A stretch of 20,100 nt of DNA. It comes from Azolla pinnata. Lineage: Eukaryota > Streptophyta > Polypodiopsida > Salviniales > Salviniaceae. The stretch lies in the NCBI GenBank assembly GCA_037176905.1, contig JBBBWG010032952.1, forward strand, positions 20,651-40,750. Reading direction: 5' to 3'. The position numbers and the translations under genes were made by a program. Numbering within the stretch: the first letter of the stretch is position 1; every line of letters starts with the position of its first letter. Shown in pieces: positions 1 to 9,354 of the stretch. The notes beneath the pieces are model-generated. The model had not been told where the DNA came from. It made no database searches and saw nothing but the letters and a program-made list of their open reading frames with translations.

Positions 1-52
1 CGACCGTCTTAGCTAGCGGCTGGGGCAAAAGCTGCCACAGCAGCCACCGGCC

Positions 53-2542
53 ATGGCGATGGAAGCAGCAGCAGCAGAAGTAGGTGCCGTAGCAGATCGT
101 GCAGCGACGAAGACGACGACGATGCTGATGATGATTCCTCGGAAGACAAGTGGTGTTAAGGATCAGAAGCAGCTCTTCCTCTTCCTCTCCCTCTTCTGCT
201 TCGCTGCTTCGCTGCTCGCAGAGCATGCGGAGGCGAAGACGGCCCCCATCGCCATGTTCGTGTTCGGGGACTCGCTCGTGGATACGGGGAACAACGACTT
301 CATCCCCTCCACGGCGCGGGCCAACTTCCGCCCCAATGGCCTCGACTACCCTAGCGGCCTCCCCACCGGCCGCTTCTGCAACGGCAAGATCATCTCCGAC
401 TTCATCAGTACGCCCTCCGCTTGCTCTCTGATCTTTGCCATCGCCATCGCCATAGCCCTGCATTGTTGCTTTGTCAGAGTTCTGACACAATCTATGCCTT
501 TCGCCTCAAACCTGCCATAGCCATAGAGCCATTAGCCTGCATATTGTTGCTTTGTCAGATTGCGCCTGACACAATCCATGCCTTTCGCCTCAAACCTGCC
601 ATAGCCATAGCCATTAGCCTGCATATTGTTGCTTTGTCAGATTGAACCTGACACAATCCATGCCTTTCACCTCATCCTGCCATAGCCATAGCCATTAGCC
701 TGCATTGCTGCTTTGTCCGAGTTCTGACGCAATCGATGCCTTTCACCTCATCCTGCCATAGCCATAGCCTGCCTTGTTGCTTTGTCAGATTATACCCGAC
801 ACAATCAATGCCTTTCACCTCATCCTGCCATAGCCATAGCCTGCATTTGCTTAGGCATCAAGCTTGGATTCCTGACACAAAACCCCCAATGCCTCTGCCA
901 TCGCCAAGGCTGCTCAAACTCTTGTGTTTCTCTCTGTTTGTGATTGATCTGTCTCTCTGAAGCATCATTGCAGCTTCTTCTGATGGGGGCATCTTGTCGT
1001 CGTTGTTGTTGTGTCTGTGGTATGAAGGTGATTACATGGGACTTCCACCGATCAAGCCATATCTGGACCCTTCCAACGATGCTTCGAGCTTGCTCCTCGG
1101 ATCGAATTTCGCCTCGGCTGGAGCTGGCATTCTCAACAGCACTGGCAAGCTCTTCGTAAGTGCTCCATTCCCAGCTCTCAATCCACATAGGAACTGCACT
1201 AAACCCTAAACCCTAAACCCTAAACCCTAAACCTTAAACCCTAAACCCCAAACCCTAAACCTGATCGGTCCGGATTCCGATTCCATCTCTACCACGATTC
1301 GCAGGTGAAGGTTCTGACAGTAGAGGAGCAATTCGGGATGTTCCAAGATTACAAGCAGAAGGTTGCGAGCATCATTGGAGCTCCGGCTATGGAGAAGCTG
1401 GTGTCGACTGCGCTCTTCTCGCTCACGTTCGGGGGCAACGATTACATCAACAACTACCTCATGCCAAGGGCGAAGTCCAACAAGAAATTCACTCTGCCGC
1501 AATGGCAATCCATCCTCATCGCCCAGTACAAGCTCCAGCTCATTGTAAGTCCCTAAAACCCGATTCACAGGTTCAGAGCCCCGCTCCATATCCATCCCAG
1601 ATCAGATCAGATCAGATCAGATCAGGGAAAGGAGGGTGCTTCTGTCTGAATCGCTTGCATCGAATTGTGGCATTGCATGAATGATTTTGTTGCTGAATCG
1701 CCATTGTTTTTCCTCGCGAGTTTACATAGGATTCATTTGTATGCATGTCGATGTTGTGTACTGCGCTTTAGGAATTGTATAAGCTGGGGGCGAGGAGGTT
1801 CTCGATCTCATCGCTCGGGCCATTGGGCTGCATTCCATCCCAGCTCAACATCCAGAAGAGCCCCGATGGGACCTGCATTAAATTCCTGCAGGATGTCGCG
1901 ATCGGCTTCAACGCCGCATTGAAGCCGATGACAGAGGAATTGAATGCCATGTTCCCTGATGCCACCTATGTGTATGTCAACAGCTTCGGCATCGTCATGG
2001 ACTACATCTCCAATCCAGCTGCCTATGGTAACTAAGCCTGTGAAGAAGAAGATAAAAAAAAAATACCTACCACCATTTGAGATGCATTGGTCAGAAATGG
2101 TGTTTGTCAAGACAAAAACCATCTCTTTGTGCACCCTTTGAGATGCATTTATCAGAAATGGTGTTTGTCAAGAAAAAAAAACCAGCTCTTTGTGCACCAT
2201 TTGAGATGCATTATCAGAAATGGTGTTTGTCAAGAAAACAACCATATCTTTGTGCACCATTTGAGATGCATTATCAGGAATTGTGTTTGAGTAAAATAAA
2301 AAAAACCATGTCTTTGTGCAGGTTTCGAGACGGTGAACATGGCTTGCTGCGGACAAGGCAAGTACAATGGCTTCCTTATCTGCAACAGGTTCTCAAACCT
2401 TTGTCCTGATCGCACAAACCATGTGTTCTGGGATCCTTACCACCCGACGCAGCGAGTGAACCAGCTGATCACGCACCGCCTACTGAACGGACCCAAGTCC
2501 GATCTCAGCCCTGTCAATATCAAACAACTCCTTGGGATCTGA
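53..2542 (+). CDS. GDSL esterase/lipase, secreted, five exons
   Basis: Exons 53-407, 1028-1155, 1305-1544, 1772-2027 and 2322-2542 join in phase to give 399 aa ending in TGA. Every intron is GT-AG. The family is plant SGNH/GDSL hydrolases, which cleave ester bonds of lipids, cutin or other acyl substrates, usually outside the cell. Block I FGDSLVDTGNN holds the nucleophile Ser74. Block II is GSNFASAGAG from about residue 143. Block III GGNDY carries Asn206. Block V WDPYHPT carries Asp364 and His367. All catalytic positions are therefore intact, and the length is usual for the family. A hydrophobic core at residues 41-60 looks like a signal peptide, but it follows an unusually long 40-residue leader; Met24, Met26 or Met27 would give a more normal signal peptide. 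The exon 2 acceptor at 1026-1027 was chosen because it restores ISDYMGLPP at the junction. The exact substrate cannot be told from sequence. Confidence 0.93.
408..1027 (+). other. Intron 1 of the GDSL gene (620 bp)
   Basis: The donor GT at 408 and the acceptor AG at 1026-1027 follow a pyrimidine/T-rich stretch. The intron joins phase 1 to phase 1 and rebuilds the serine of ISDYMGLPP. More than half of it is a minisatellite. An alternative in-phase acceptor at 972-973 would insert about 18 residues before DYMG that the family does not have, so it is less likely. Confidence 0.8.
455..905. repeat. ~80-bp minisatellite inside GDSL intron 1
   Basis: Five copies and a degraded sixth begin at about 455, 535, 617, 698, 767 and 839 (periods 80, 82, 81, 69, 72). 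Each copy holds GCCTGCATTGTTGCTTTGTC, then a GACACAATC motif, ATGCCTTTC and CTGCCATAGCCATAG. The later copies lack the CCATTA spacer, which explains the shorter period. The last copy is divergent. The short open frames across this stretch are by-products of the repeat. Confidence 0.9.
1199..1263. repeat. Interstitial telomere-type (AAACCCT)n tract in GDSL intron 2
   Basis: Nine consecutive heptamers occupy 1201-1263. Six are perfect AAACCCT and three are single-base variants (AAACCTT, AAACCCC, AAACCTG). This is the Arabidopsis-type plant telomere unit. It fills 63 of the 149 bp of intron 2 (1156-1304). Confidence 0.95.
1599..1626. repeat. (GATCA)n microsatellite in GDSL intron 3
   Basis: About five perfect GATCA pentamers lie in intron 3 (1545-1771), between the donor GTAAGT and the acceptor TTTAG. 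No other structure is seen in this intron. Confidence 0.9.
2070..2321. repeat. ~62-bp tandem repeat ending at the GDSL exon 5 splice acceptor
   Basis: In intron 4 (2028-2321) the motif TTTGAGATGCATT starts at 2076, 2137, 2200 and 2260 (periods 61, 63, 60). The next period of 63 lands on TTTCGAGACGG at 2323, the first bases of exon 5. Each unit ends with CTTTGTGCACC, while the true junction reads CTTTGTGCAGG. The units therefore align on the acceptor region but lack its AG. Confidence 0.88.
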
Positions 2543-4338
2543 AAAGAGAAAACAGTTCCCATCATCTCTCATTTGTTCTTTTGTTCTTTTCCTGTTTTGT
2601 TCAGTTTGTTTTTTTTAATTAAGACTGTCCCAAGACAGAATTCCACAAGAGGATCTTTCAACTCTCATTGCTTGCAAGAGGTGAGGTGAACCCAATTGAG
2701 TTCGGCTGGACATATCGCTGCAAAACAGATGCATTGTATTGCGTGATGTAGCAATAATATATATGCTGCTTGATCTCCCTAGTCTCTGTGTGTACCGTGG
2801 AATTCTCAATGACCTCTCTAAAATGCCTATTGTGGGTTCTCATGGATGTCTTGTCTTTGTTTCTTTGATACCGACTTCTTATACCATGACGCTCCAGCCT
2901 TTAGTAGCTTCGTACATGGCTCAGAAAAAAATCTTCCATTGACTTGGCCAAGGAGATTGATGCTTGGATTGCACTGGGGAAATTCCCTATGGGCCATTTT
3001 ACCATGGTAACATGTTGCTAGGCATTTAAGTTTTGACAAACAGTGGAGGAGAAGGGACGCATAGGAGCAGCGATTCAAGTGTCTTGGCAAGATCAGTAAT
3101 GTAGAAAAGCAATATGCAGTATGGTCAACCACACGGACATTGTGCACTGTAGACATGTCGACGACCTTGGGGGGCGCCTTGTCCAGGATGGGCAAAAGAA
3201 AGGCTCTTCAATGGATGATGGTGGGGCAGCAAAAGCTGTTTGAGCTTTGCATGACGATGTGAGCATTGAAGGCTATGGTGCAAACGAGTAAAAGCTCATG
3301 TACGCGCCTCTGCGGTTTGTTGGGCAAGGGGGTGTTGAATGCTAATGAGTAAAAAGTTCACGTGGTTTCTTGGACATGGTGGGCGGTGAGCAGTACAGAG
3401 TTGCAAATGCAAATACAGTAAGCTATGGAAAAATCTGAGTTCTGGCATTAGCAAGCTTCTTGGGTCACTACTGCATCTACAACAGCAAAACTCATTTTTA
3501 CATATCTGCATCTTTTATCTCACAAATCATGGCCTTCAAACACAACTTTGTTGCCAAGTGAGTTCTCTAGTCTACCCTGTTTATACAGCAGAAGTAGAAG
3601 ACTAAATAATGGTTCCAATGATCATACCCTTGAGCTGCATACTTTGTGTACTGCTTCAAAATCATGAATCACTTTCGACTTCCAAAATGCCCCCAATTAT
3701 ATATTCCACAGAAATTTAAATGCTTAAGAGATTTATGTTGATTCTACAGCTAGTTTTACTAGCTTCAGGAAAGCTCGGTCTTTGAAAGCATAACTTATTG
3801 GCCACCATTATAGTGTTACAAATTTTCTTAGCATTCGCAGCAATTTGGGTGGTTTCTTTATCAGTCTTATGTTGTTTCAAGCAAGAAAACTCGAGCAAAA
3901 AACTCTAAATCTCATATGGGTTGACAATATTACCAACTGCACTTAAGTTATTATGTCTGACAAACTATTTGCATAGATAAATCATATTTCTGTGTCATGG
4001 AAAGGAACGTTGAAACCTACTGCTGCATGAAGCATTCATCACTGAGACTAGGATACAACCTTGCTGTGACCATGCAAAAGAAATGGTGCATAAAATAACC
4101 GTGTTAAAGAAGCTGAGAGATTGATTCATCAGTATGACATGTTGGAGAACAAAAAAGTACTAAAACATAACCAAACAGAAGGTTTTTGTTTCCATTGTTA
4201 CTCGCATGTACTGTCATATGATGTGTGGTACCACAGTTTCCTTTGTAAAACAAAGTCCGTATCTTTCTTAATCTGAAGCTAGTTGAGGGGAAAAAATGCG
4301 ATGACCCGTCTTGCTGTTTTTCCAACTTGAGGAAGTAG
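2543..4338. other. 3' flank of GDSL gene and convergent spacer
   Basis: The first ~250 bp after the stop is AT-rich with T-runs and an AATAATATATAT stretch near 2754, fitting a 3' untranslated region. The rest, up to the convergent cyclophilin stop, holds only short ORFs with no recognisable protein. Around 3290-3370 a short imperfect repeat (GAGTAAAAGCTCATGT versus GAGTAAAAAGTTCACGT) is visible. I see no gene. Confidence 0.6.
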
Positions 4339-6318
4339 TTATAGGGGAAGTTCCCCACTATCTACTATTATGACCTTGCGCTTGGGGGTTCCACTTTGAG
4401 TACCTTCTGCTTCCACTTTGTACACTACATCCATGCCGCTGATCACTTTACCGAACACCACATGCCTTCCATCCAACCTACACATCCCAGAAGAGAATGA
4501 ACGACACAATCACCAGGTCTATACGCAAGCTAATATGGAGACGATACAATGGTACACATGTATATAGAAGAATCAACACCTGCATATGCGCATATATGTG
4601 TTATTCTCAAACAAAAAGAAACGTGGTTCTCCTTACCAACTTGTTTTTACAGTAGTTATGAAAAATTGGGATCCGTTTGTGTTAGCGCCAGCATTAGCCA
4701 TAGACAAAACACCTGTCATGACAACGATTGCCACATCAGAAGGGAAGCTTTAACAACCCATTTACGATCTCAGTAACAATTCCAGATTACAAGGACACGA
4801 TATGTATGACCTGGGCCTGTATGTTTGATCTTGAAGTTCTCATCAGCAAAACTTTCGCCATATATTGATTCCCCACCTCTTCCATCACCAAGGGTGAAGT
4901 CTCCACCTTGTATCATGAAGCTAGGGATAATGCGATGGAGTTTTGATCCCTTGTAATGAAGTGGTTTACCACTTTTTCCTATTCCCTTCTCACCAGTGCA
5001 AAGGGACCTGAAATTCTCTGTAACATTGTCCAAACAATATAGGTAGGTATAAATAGAACACAAATCACACCTCAGGGTCGACTTCAACAAGCCCACAGTC
5101 TGAGATTGGTGGAAAAGAAAAATTAAAACCCCTACTAATTATCCCGGCATGAGGTGCAGACATTCGTACTTCATCGTTGAAACACGCATAAAACAAATAA
5201 AAGAGACACGAACTCACCTACAGTCTTTGGTACAGTTTTCCCAAACAGACCCATCACCACTCTTCCTGGAGTATATGCAAGAAAAAATTGTAGGCATAAG
5301 TTTCTCCCATGATTTTCAAATGAACTGATTCATCCACTTGCACCAAGTTTTCTCACCTGCCGGCTTTCCATCAATCTCGATTTCAAAGAAAACTTTATGA
5401 GTTATCTCATCCAATTGATCATTCTTCTTAGCCTGAAGAAAATTAAAAAAAATTTCGATCATCGACTTACACGATTAATTTTGGTGTGATCGATATTTGT
5501 GATAACTTCATAATAAAATCATGCCGGCATATATTCGATATAAAACCGGGTACAGATTGAGCATGAAATCGAAATCATTCTATTATAAAGTGACCGACCA
5601 GAGATGAAGATATAACATTAAGGTTGAGAATTTGAATTTCCATAAGTGTTAACATGGATCAAGTCGCCCAATGTTCAATAAGATTGGTACTGAGATCCAG
5701 TCAGATCATCATTATATTAACGATCTCATACTATGGTGACCCAAGCAAGGCCCATATCATGACCAAGCACCACAAAGTTTGATCTTGGAGAATGACGTAT
5801 AATGTTAATCATAGATCATCATTCATTGTGGCACAATCATTTCTACATACACCTTCCTCTGCTTCTCTATAATCTGACACAGGCCAATTCTTTGAGCGCA
5901 AAGCTTAGAACCTATACACACAACAAGCTGGGCTGAAAATGGGGAGTTCTGTAAACAGCGTTCTTCTACCTCCATACAGCAAAAATTCACTCAGAAACAG
6001 GAAAAATGCCGATGCCTTTCTCTGCCTGTTCAGATCTGGGACATAACAAAGGGGGGGGAAAGGATCTGGTTCTGGATGGCAACGGACACGCACACATAAC
6101 AGAATGCATCCAATCCAGGAAACCGTCTCTTTGACGCCAGGAGCGCGCCGCAGATGCAGGGAGAAGAGCATCGAACAAGAAAACGAAAGAGCAGGAACTG
6201 GGGAAAGAGAAAGAGAAACTGTTTCCTGGGCACCTACCTGGAGAGGGAGGAGAGAGGCCGAGGAGAAGAAGATCAGGGCGAGGCAGATGGATAGGGGGGA
6301 GATGTGGTGGGGCGCCAT
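4339..6318 (-). CDS. Secretory-pathway cyclophilin (peptidyl-prolyl cis-trans isomerase), CYP20-1-like
   Basis: Six exons on the minus strand, 6318-6238, 5432-5357, 5265-5218, 5017-4811, 4712-4637 and 4477-4339, join in phase to 208 aa. Cyclophilins isomerise Xaa-Pro bonds and assist folding. Residues 1 to ~25 (MAPHH, then a hydrophobic run) form a signal peptide, pointing to the ER or secretory route. The catalytic set is complete: Arg97, Phe102, Gln105, Phe155, Trp163 and His168, spaced as R55/F60/Q63/F113/W121/H126 of human CypA. A seven-residue insertion (KSGKPLH, 83-89) is the divergent loop seen in many plant cyclophilins. There is no KDEL tail; the protein ends SGELPL. One oddity is NAGANTNG at 144-151, where most family members have NAGPNTNG. 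The donor after exon 4 is the weak GTCATA. Intron 1 is 805 bp. The gene is convergent with the lipase and divergent from the peroxiredoxin. Confidence 0.94.
5433..6237 (-). other. Cyclophilin intron 1 (805 bp)
   Basis: Donor GTAGGTGCC lies just after the signal-peptide exon, and acceptor TTTTCTTCAG before the exon that starts AKKNDQ. A long first intron is common in plant housekeeping genes and can enhance expression. I saw no repeat or nested gene in it. Open frames here are GA-rich or low-complexity artefacts. Confidence 0.8.
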
Positions 6319-6331
6319 AGCTACTCAGATC

Positions 6332-6390
6332 CAGCAGCAGCAGCAGCAGAAGAAGCAGAAGAAGAAGAAGAAGAAGAAGAAGAAGAAGAG
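6332..6390. repeat. CAG/GAA trinucleotide microsatellite in the cyclophilin 5' leader
   Basis: CAG units at 6332-6349 run into GAA/AGA units to 6390. On the cyclophilin sense strand this is a CTT/CTG pyrimidine tract just upstream of its ATG at 6318, as is common in plant 5' leaders. Confidence 0.9.
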
Positions 6391-6506
6391 CAGGAAACGT
6401 CTCTCCGGAGGGCCTCAAGAGTAGGGTTGTTCCGGAGTGTGAAAGCGCCCATTTGAGAGGGAGAAGAATATTCCCTTAGATTCTCCTTGGTCATGGATCA
6501 TCCATG

Positions 6507-6577
6507 CATCATCACCACCATCACCAGCACCACCATCACCATCACCACCATCACCATCACCACCATCATCATCATCA
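6507..6577. repeat. CAC/CAT trinucleotide tract
   Basis: About 24 CAT or CAC triplets, interrupted by one CAG, lie in the middle of the divergent intergenic region. In one frame it would encode histidines, but no gene frame runs through it. Confidence 0.88.
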
Positions 6578-6730
6578 GAAGGAAGGAAAGACATGCACAT
6601 GCAAAAACTAGTTCTATTTAGGGTTCTAGAAGAAGAAGGAGAAGAAGAAGAAGAAGAAGAAGAAACAGAGCAAAGAACAGAGCAAGCAACAGGGGAGAAC
6701 CAACAACAGAGGAGAGACAGAAGAGGAGCC

Positions 6731-7468
6731 ATGGCCATGGTGAGGTCTGCAGTCTCCCCTCTCATCGCTTCTCAGTGCCTCGCCCTCCCCACCAAGCTCT
6801 CCTCCTCGCCCTTCTCCTCATCCAGGTACGCGCTTCCCCTCTCCCCTCCGAACCCCTCCCGCTCGCTCCATCTCGGCAGGCTCGAATCGCCCATCAGAAG
6901 AAGAAGAAGAAGCTTCCTCTCCTCCGCTCCTGTGGCTATGGCCTCCTCTTCTCCCTCCGTGAGCACAGACACCTCCAAGACCATCTCCGTCGGCGAGAAG
7001 CTCCCCGAAGCCACCTTCTCTTATCTCGACAAGGAAGGGCAGGTGCAGACCGTGACCGTCTCGGATCTCACCAAGGGCAAGAAAGCCGTGTTCTTCGCCG
7101 TTCCGGGAGCTTTCACCCCGACATGCTCGCAGAAGCACTTGCCGGGGTTTGTGGAGAAGGCCGATGAGCTGCGGGCCAAGGGAATCGACACCATAGCCTG
7201 CATCTCTGTGAACGATGCCTTCGTGATGCGGGCATGGGGAGAGAATCTGAGCACCGGCGACAAGGTGCTCCTCCTCTCCGACGGCAACTTGCACTTCACG
7301 AGAGCGATCGGGGCCACTCTCGATCTCAGCGACAAGCCCGTGGGCCTCGGCGTGAGGTCTAGAAGGTATTCGCTCCTTGCCGACGACGGGGTCGTCAGGG
7401 TTCTTCATCTCGAGGAAGGCGGATCTTTCACCACCAGTGGTGCCGATGATATCTTGAAAGCCCTATAG
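6731..7468 (+). CDS. Plastid type II peroxiredoxin (thioredoxin/glutaredoxin-dependent peroxidase), PrxIIE-like
   Basis: An intronless 245-aa ORF starts at ATG 6731 in strong context (GCCATGGCC); the open frame continues upstream only through the GAA-rich leader. Residues 1 to ~75 are Ser/Arg/Pro-rich with no acidic residues until the 50s, a typical chloroplast transit peptide. The peroxiredoxin core follows from about residue 85. [16 protein letters not shown] contains the peroxidatic Cys132, and the resolving Cys157 lies in [10 protein letters not shown], the 25-residue spacing of atypical 2-Cys type II enzymes. [18 protein letters not shown] and the EEGG and ILKAL C-terminus match plastid PrxIIE proteins rather than the cytosolic forms. 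It reduces H2O2 and alkyl hydroperoxides in the chloroplast stroma, using thioredoxin or glutaredoxin. The plastid location is inferred from the extension. Confidence 0.95.
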   Translation: MAMVRSAVSPLIASQCLALPTKLSSSPFSSSRYALPLSPPNPSRSLHLGRLESPIRRRRRSFLSSAPVAMASSSPSVSTDTSKTISVGEKLPEATFSYLDKEGQVQTVTVSDLTKGKKAVFFAVPGAFTPTCSQKHLPGFVEKADELRAKGIDTIACISVNDAFVMRAWGENLSTGDKVLLLSDGNLHFTRAIGATLDLSDKPVGLGVRSRRYSLLADDGVVRVLHLEEGGSFTTSGADDILKAL

Positions 7469-9237
7469 GATCTTTGAGATGCTTGTTTCTTCTGTTGTTG
7501 CTGCTGTTAGTCTGCCTCCAACACCACCACCACTAGTACTATGAATTCCCGCACCCGAGGTTCTTTGTGCCCTTGATGTTTCCTTACTAAGTCATGGTAT
7601 AAAAGAAGCTCCTTTGGTTTTAAGATTTTGGAAGAAATAGATAGTGAGGGCTTTTTCTTGCCTCTAGTCTTGTTTCACAGACGTATAAATTTGTATTATA
7701 TGCATGTGCTTTTTTGGGTACATACTCGAAGGAGTTTTTGTTGTGAGCGCTAGCTTGCTATATGCACATACGATGTTCTTGAATCTGGAGGATGTAATTC
7801 ATGCGTTTTTGTGAAGATCCAACAGTCGAGTGGAAATGGGTTAAATCATCTCCATGTTTGTGGTGTTAAAAATCATTCGGAAATGAAGCTGGGATTTAAT
7901 TCTGCATGCACAAGTAGAAATTTGTTGATTCAGGTCAGGTGACGGTTCAGGTCAGGTGAATGCAGGTCAGGTGAATGCAGTGGTTTGGAATTTGTTGATT
8001 TGCAGAGGGCCTTCAGCAGTGGATTTGCTATAATGCATTGCCATTGTTACATCATGTTAAGAAAAAGTTCTTTTTTTAAGGCGGCAATGGAGCTGAAATG
8101 GTTGTGAAAAGCACGAAGGGCGCCTTGCTTGTTTGAATTCTGATTCGCCACTTGCATCAAGATTCCTGCGACTTCATCATAATTGTCGAGAAAAGGATCA
8201 TGCCTTCTTCCATGCATTAAAATATGACTTGGATTCCTAGCTCACTGAGGGTATCATATCTAGGTTACAAATTTGGTCTTAATGTTGTTGAGGCTAGAAG
8301 AGTAGTGAAAGAGAACAGAAGGTCATCAGTCTTGCTAATATCAACAGGGAACTATCAGCTCTGATCCAAAGCATCAGGTCAGATCAATTAAGTGGGAACT
8401 AAACTTTGGACATCCAAAGGGATATGCATATTTTCATCTATTTGAGGCCCACCATTGATCACCAGAAAATTAGTCCAACCGGCAATCAGTCGGTAGGAGA
8501 GGACAGATGGTTATAGCATCAGAAGCTGGTGAATTCATCCATGTGGTGAATGATCTATGGAAAGATATGTTCACCGCGCATAACATGTAAGCTTTACAAT
8601 GTGCCTGAGTGAGGTATTTTGACGGTTCTCAGGAAGAGTTTTTAGTGCAGCTAGAATGTACCATTTGGTCCAAGTCTGAGTAAAATGCTTCTAGATTTCT
8701 TCTATTATGTATGTCTTGGAACATATTCCTGATGCCCAACAAAACCCATGTCGAAATTGAGACAAATCAGAGAATGCAATATGCTGCACAGCCCAAATGG
8801 ATGGAGCCTTCCGAATTCTTATACATCAATGGGGTAAACAATATATGTGTAGATTCAGAAAGGAAACAGTGGAAAGCGTTGATGCTCTTCTTTTAATCTG
8901 ATTCTTCTGTCTGTCTGCAGGAACGTTCTACAGTAAAACCCCAAGGTCCAAAAGGAAAAAGCAAAAAAACACAAGGAGGTGGAGAGATCTGAAGAAGGAA
9001 TTCTGTGCCCGGATGTGACCTTTTTTTGCAAGCCCCACATTCCAAGGAAGGGCGTCTTCACTGTGGTTGTATAGAGCTAGAAAAGAATGAAGACTCCATA
9101 GCCTGGTTTCTTGCCTGATTTCTCTGCACCAGACATGGTGGCACTGTTTTGAAAGAAGAAAGGAGCAACAGACAGAAAAGAAGAAGATGGGGAGATTCCG
9201 TCTCTCCATCATGTCTTGGTCTCTGTGCCTGTAGATG
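7469..9237. other. Peroxiredoxin 3' flank and spacer
   Basis: The first ~250 bp is probably the peroxiredoxin 3' untranslated region (T-rich, TTGTATTATATGC near 7692). The only structure further on is a small direct repeat: CAGGTCAGGTGA occurs at 7931, 7948 and 7963. Short ORFs such as the one near 8711 resemble nothing I recognise. No gene is seen. Confidence 0.6.
7931..7980. repeat. Short tandem repeat, three copies of CAGGTCAGGTGA(ATG)
   Basis: Copies start at 7931, 7948 and 7963, with periods of 17 and 15 bp; AATTTGTTGATT flanks the block on both sides (about 7919 and 7988). Probably simple local duplication. Confidence 0.8.
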
Positions 9238-9354
9238 TATATATATATATATATATGCATACAGGAGGCTTGACAAGGAGGAGAAGTGAGGGAGAAGGAG
9301 AGAAACAGAGACAGAGAAGAGGAAGAAGAAGAAAGGAGGAGGAGGAGGAGGGCT
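9238..9354 (+). promoter_or_regulatory. Probable promoter/leader of the EPDPDL-repeat gene
   Basis: A (TA)n tract at 9238-9256 lies ~100 bp before the ATG and could act as a TATA element. It is followed by a long purine-only tract (about 9287-9352, GA/GAA/GGA) typical of plant 5' leaders. The promoter role is inferred from position. Confidence 0.4.

Larger units (their letters stand above)
6319..6730. promoter_or_regulatory. Shared divergent promoter, cyclophilin (-) and peroxiredoxin (+)
   Basis: Only 412 bp separate the two start codons. It carries a CAG/GAA microsatellite at 6332-6390 in the cyclophilin leader, a CAC/CAT trinucleotide tract at 6507-6577, and a GAA tract at 6629-6666 in the peroxiredoxin leader. 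TTTAGGGTTC at 6616-6625 resembles a telo-box. No convincing TATA box was found on either side, as is usual for bidirectional housekeeping promoters. Its bidirectional function is inferred from the arrangement. Confidence 0.6.

Noticed and set aside
960..1027. Alternative exon 2 acceptor at 972-973 in the GDSL gene
   Set aside because: It keeps the frame but inserts ~18 unconserved residues (SSDGGILSS...) before DYMGLPP; the acceptor at 1026-1027 gives a normal family junction.
3325..3545. Possible polypurine tract plus LTR start (AAGGGGG then TGTTGAATGC)
   Set aside because: No primer binding site, no matching second LTR, no retroelement coding sequence to the left, and no clear CA end. The match is too short to call.
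6507..6577. Possible polyhistidine-encoding stretch
   Set aside because: It is a CAC/CAT microsatellite in the divergent promoter region, with no conserved frame around it.
6593..6730. N-terminal extension of the peroxiredoxin (Glu-rich, from ATG 6593)
   Set aside because: It is encoded by the GAA microsatellite of the 5' leader. A poly-Glu start would spoil the plastid transit peptide, and ATG 6731 has a much better context.
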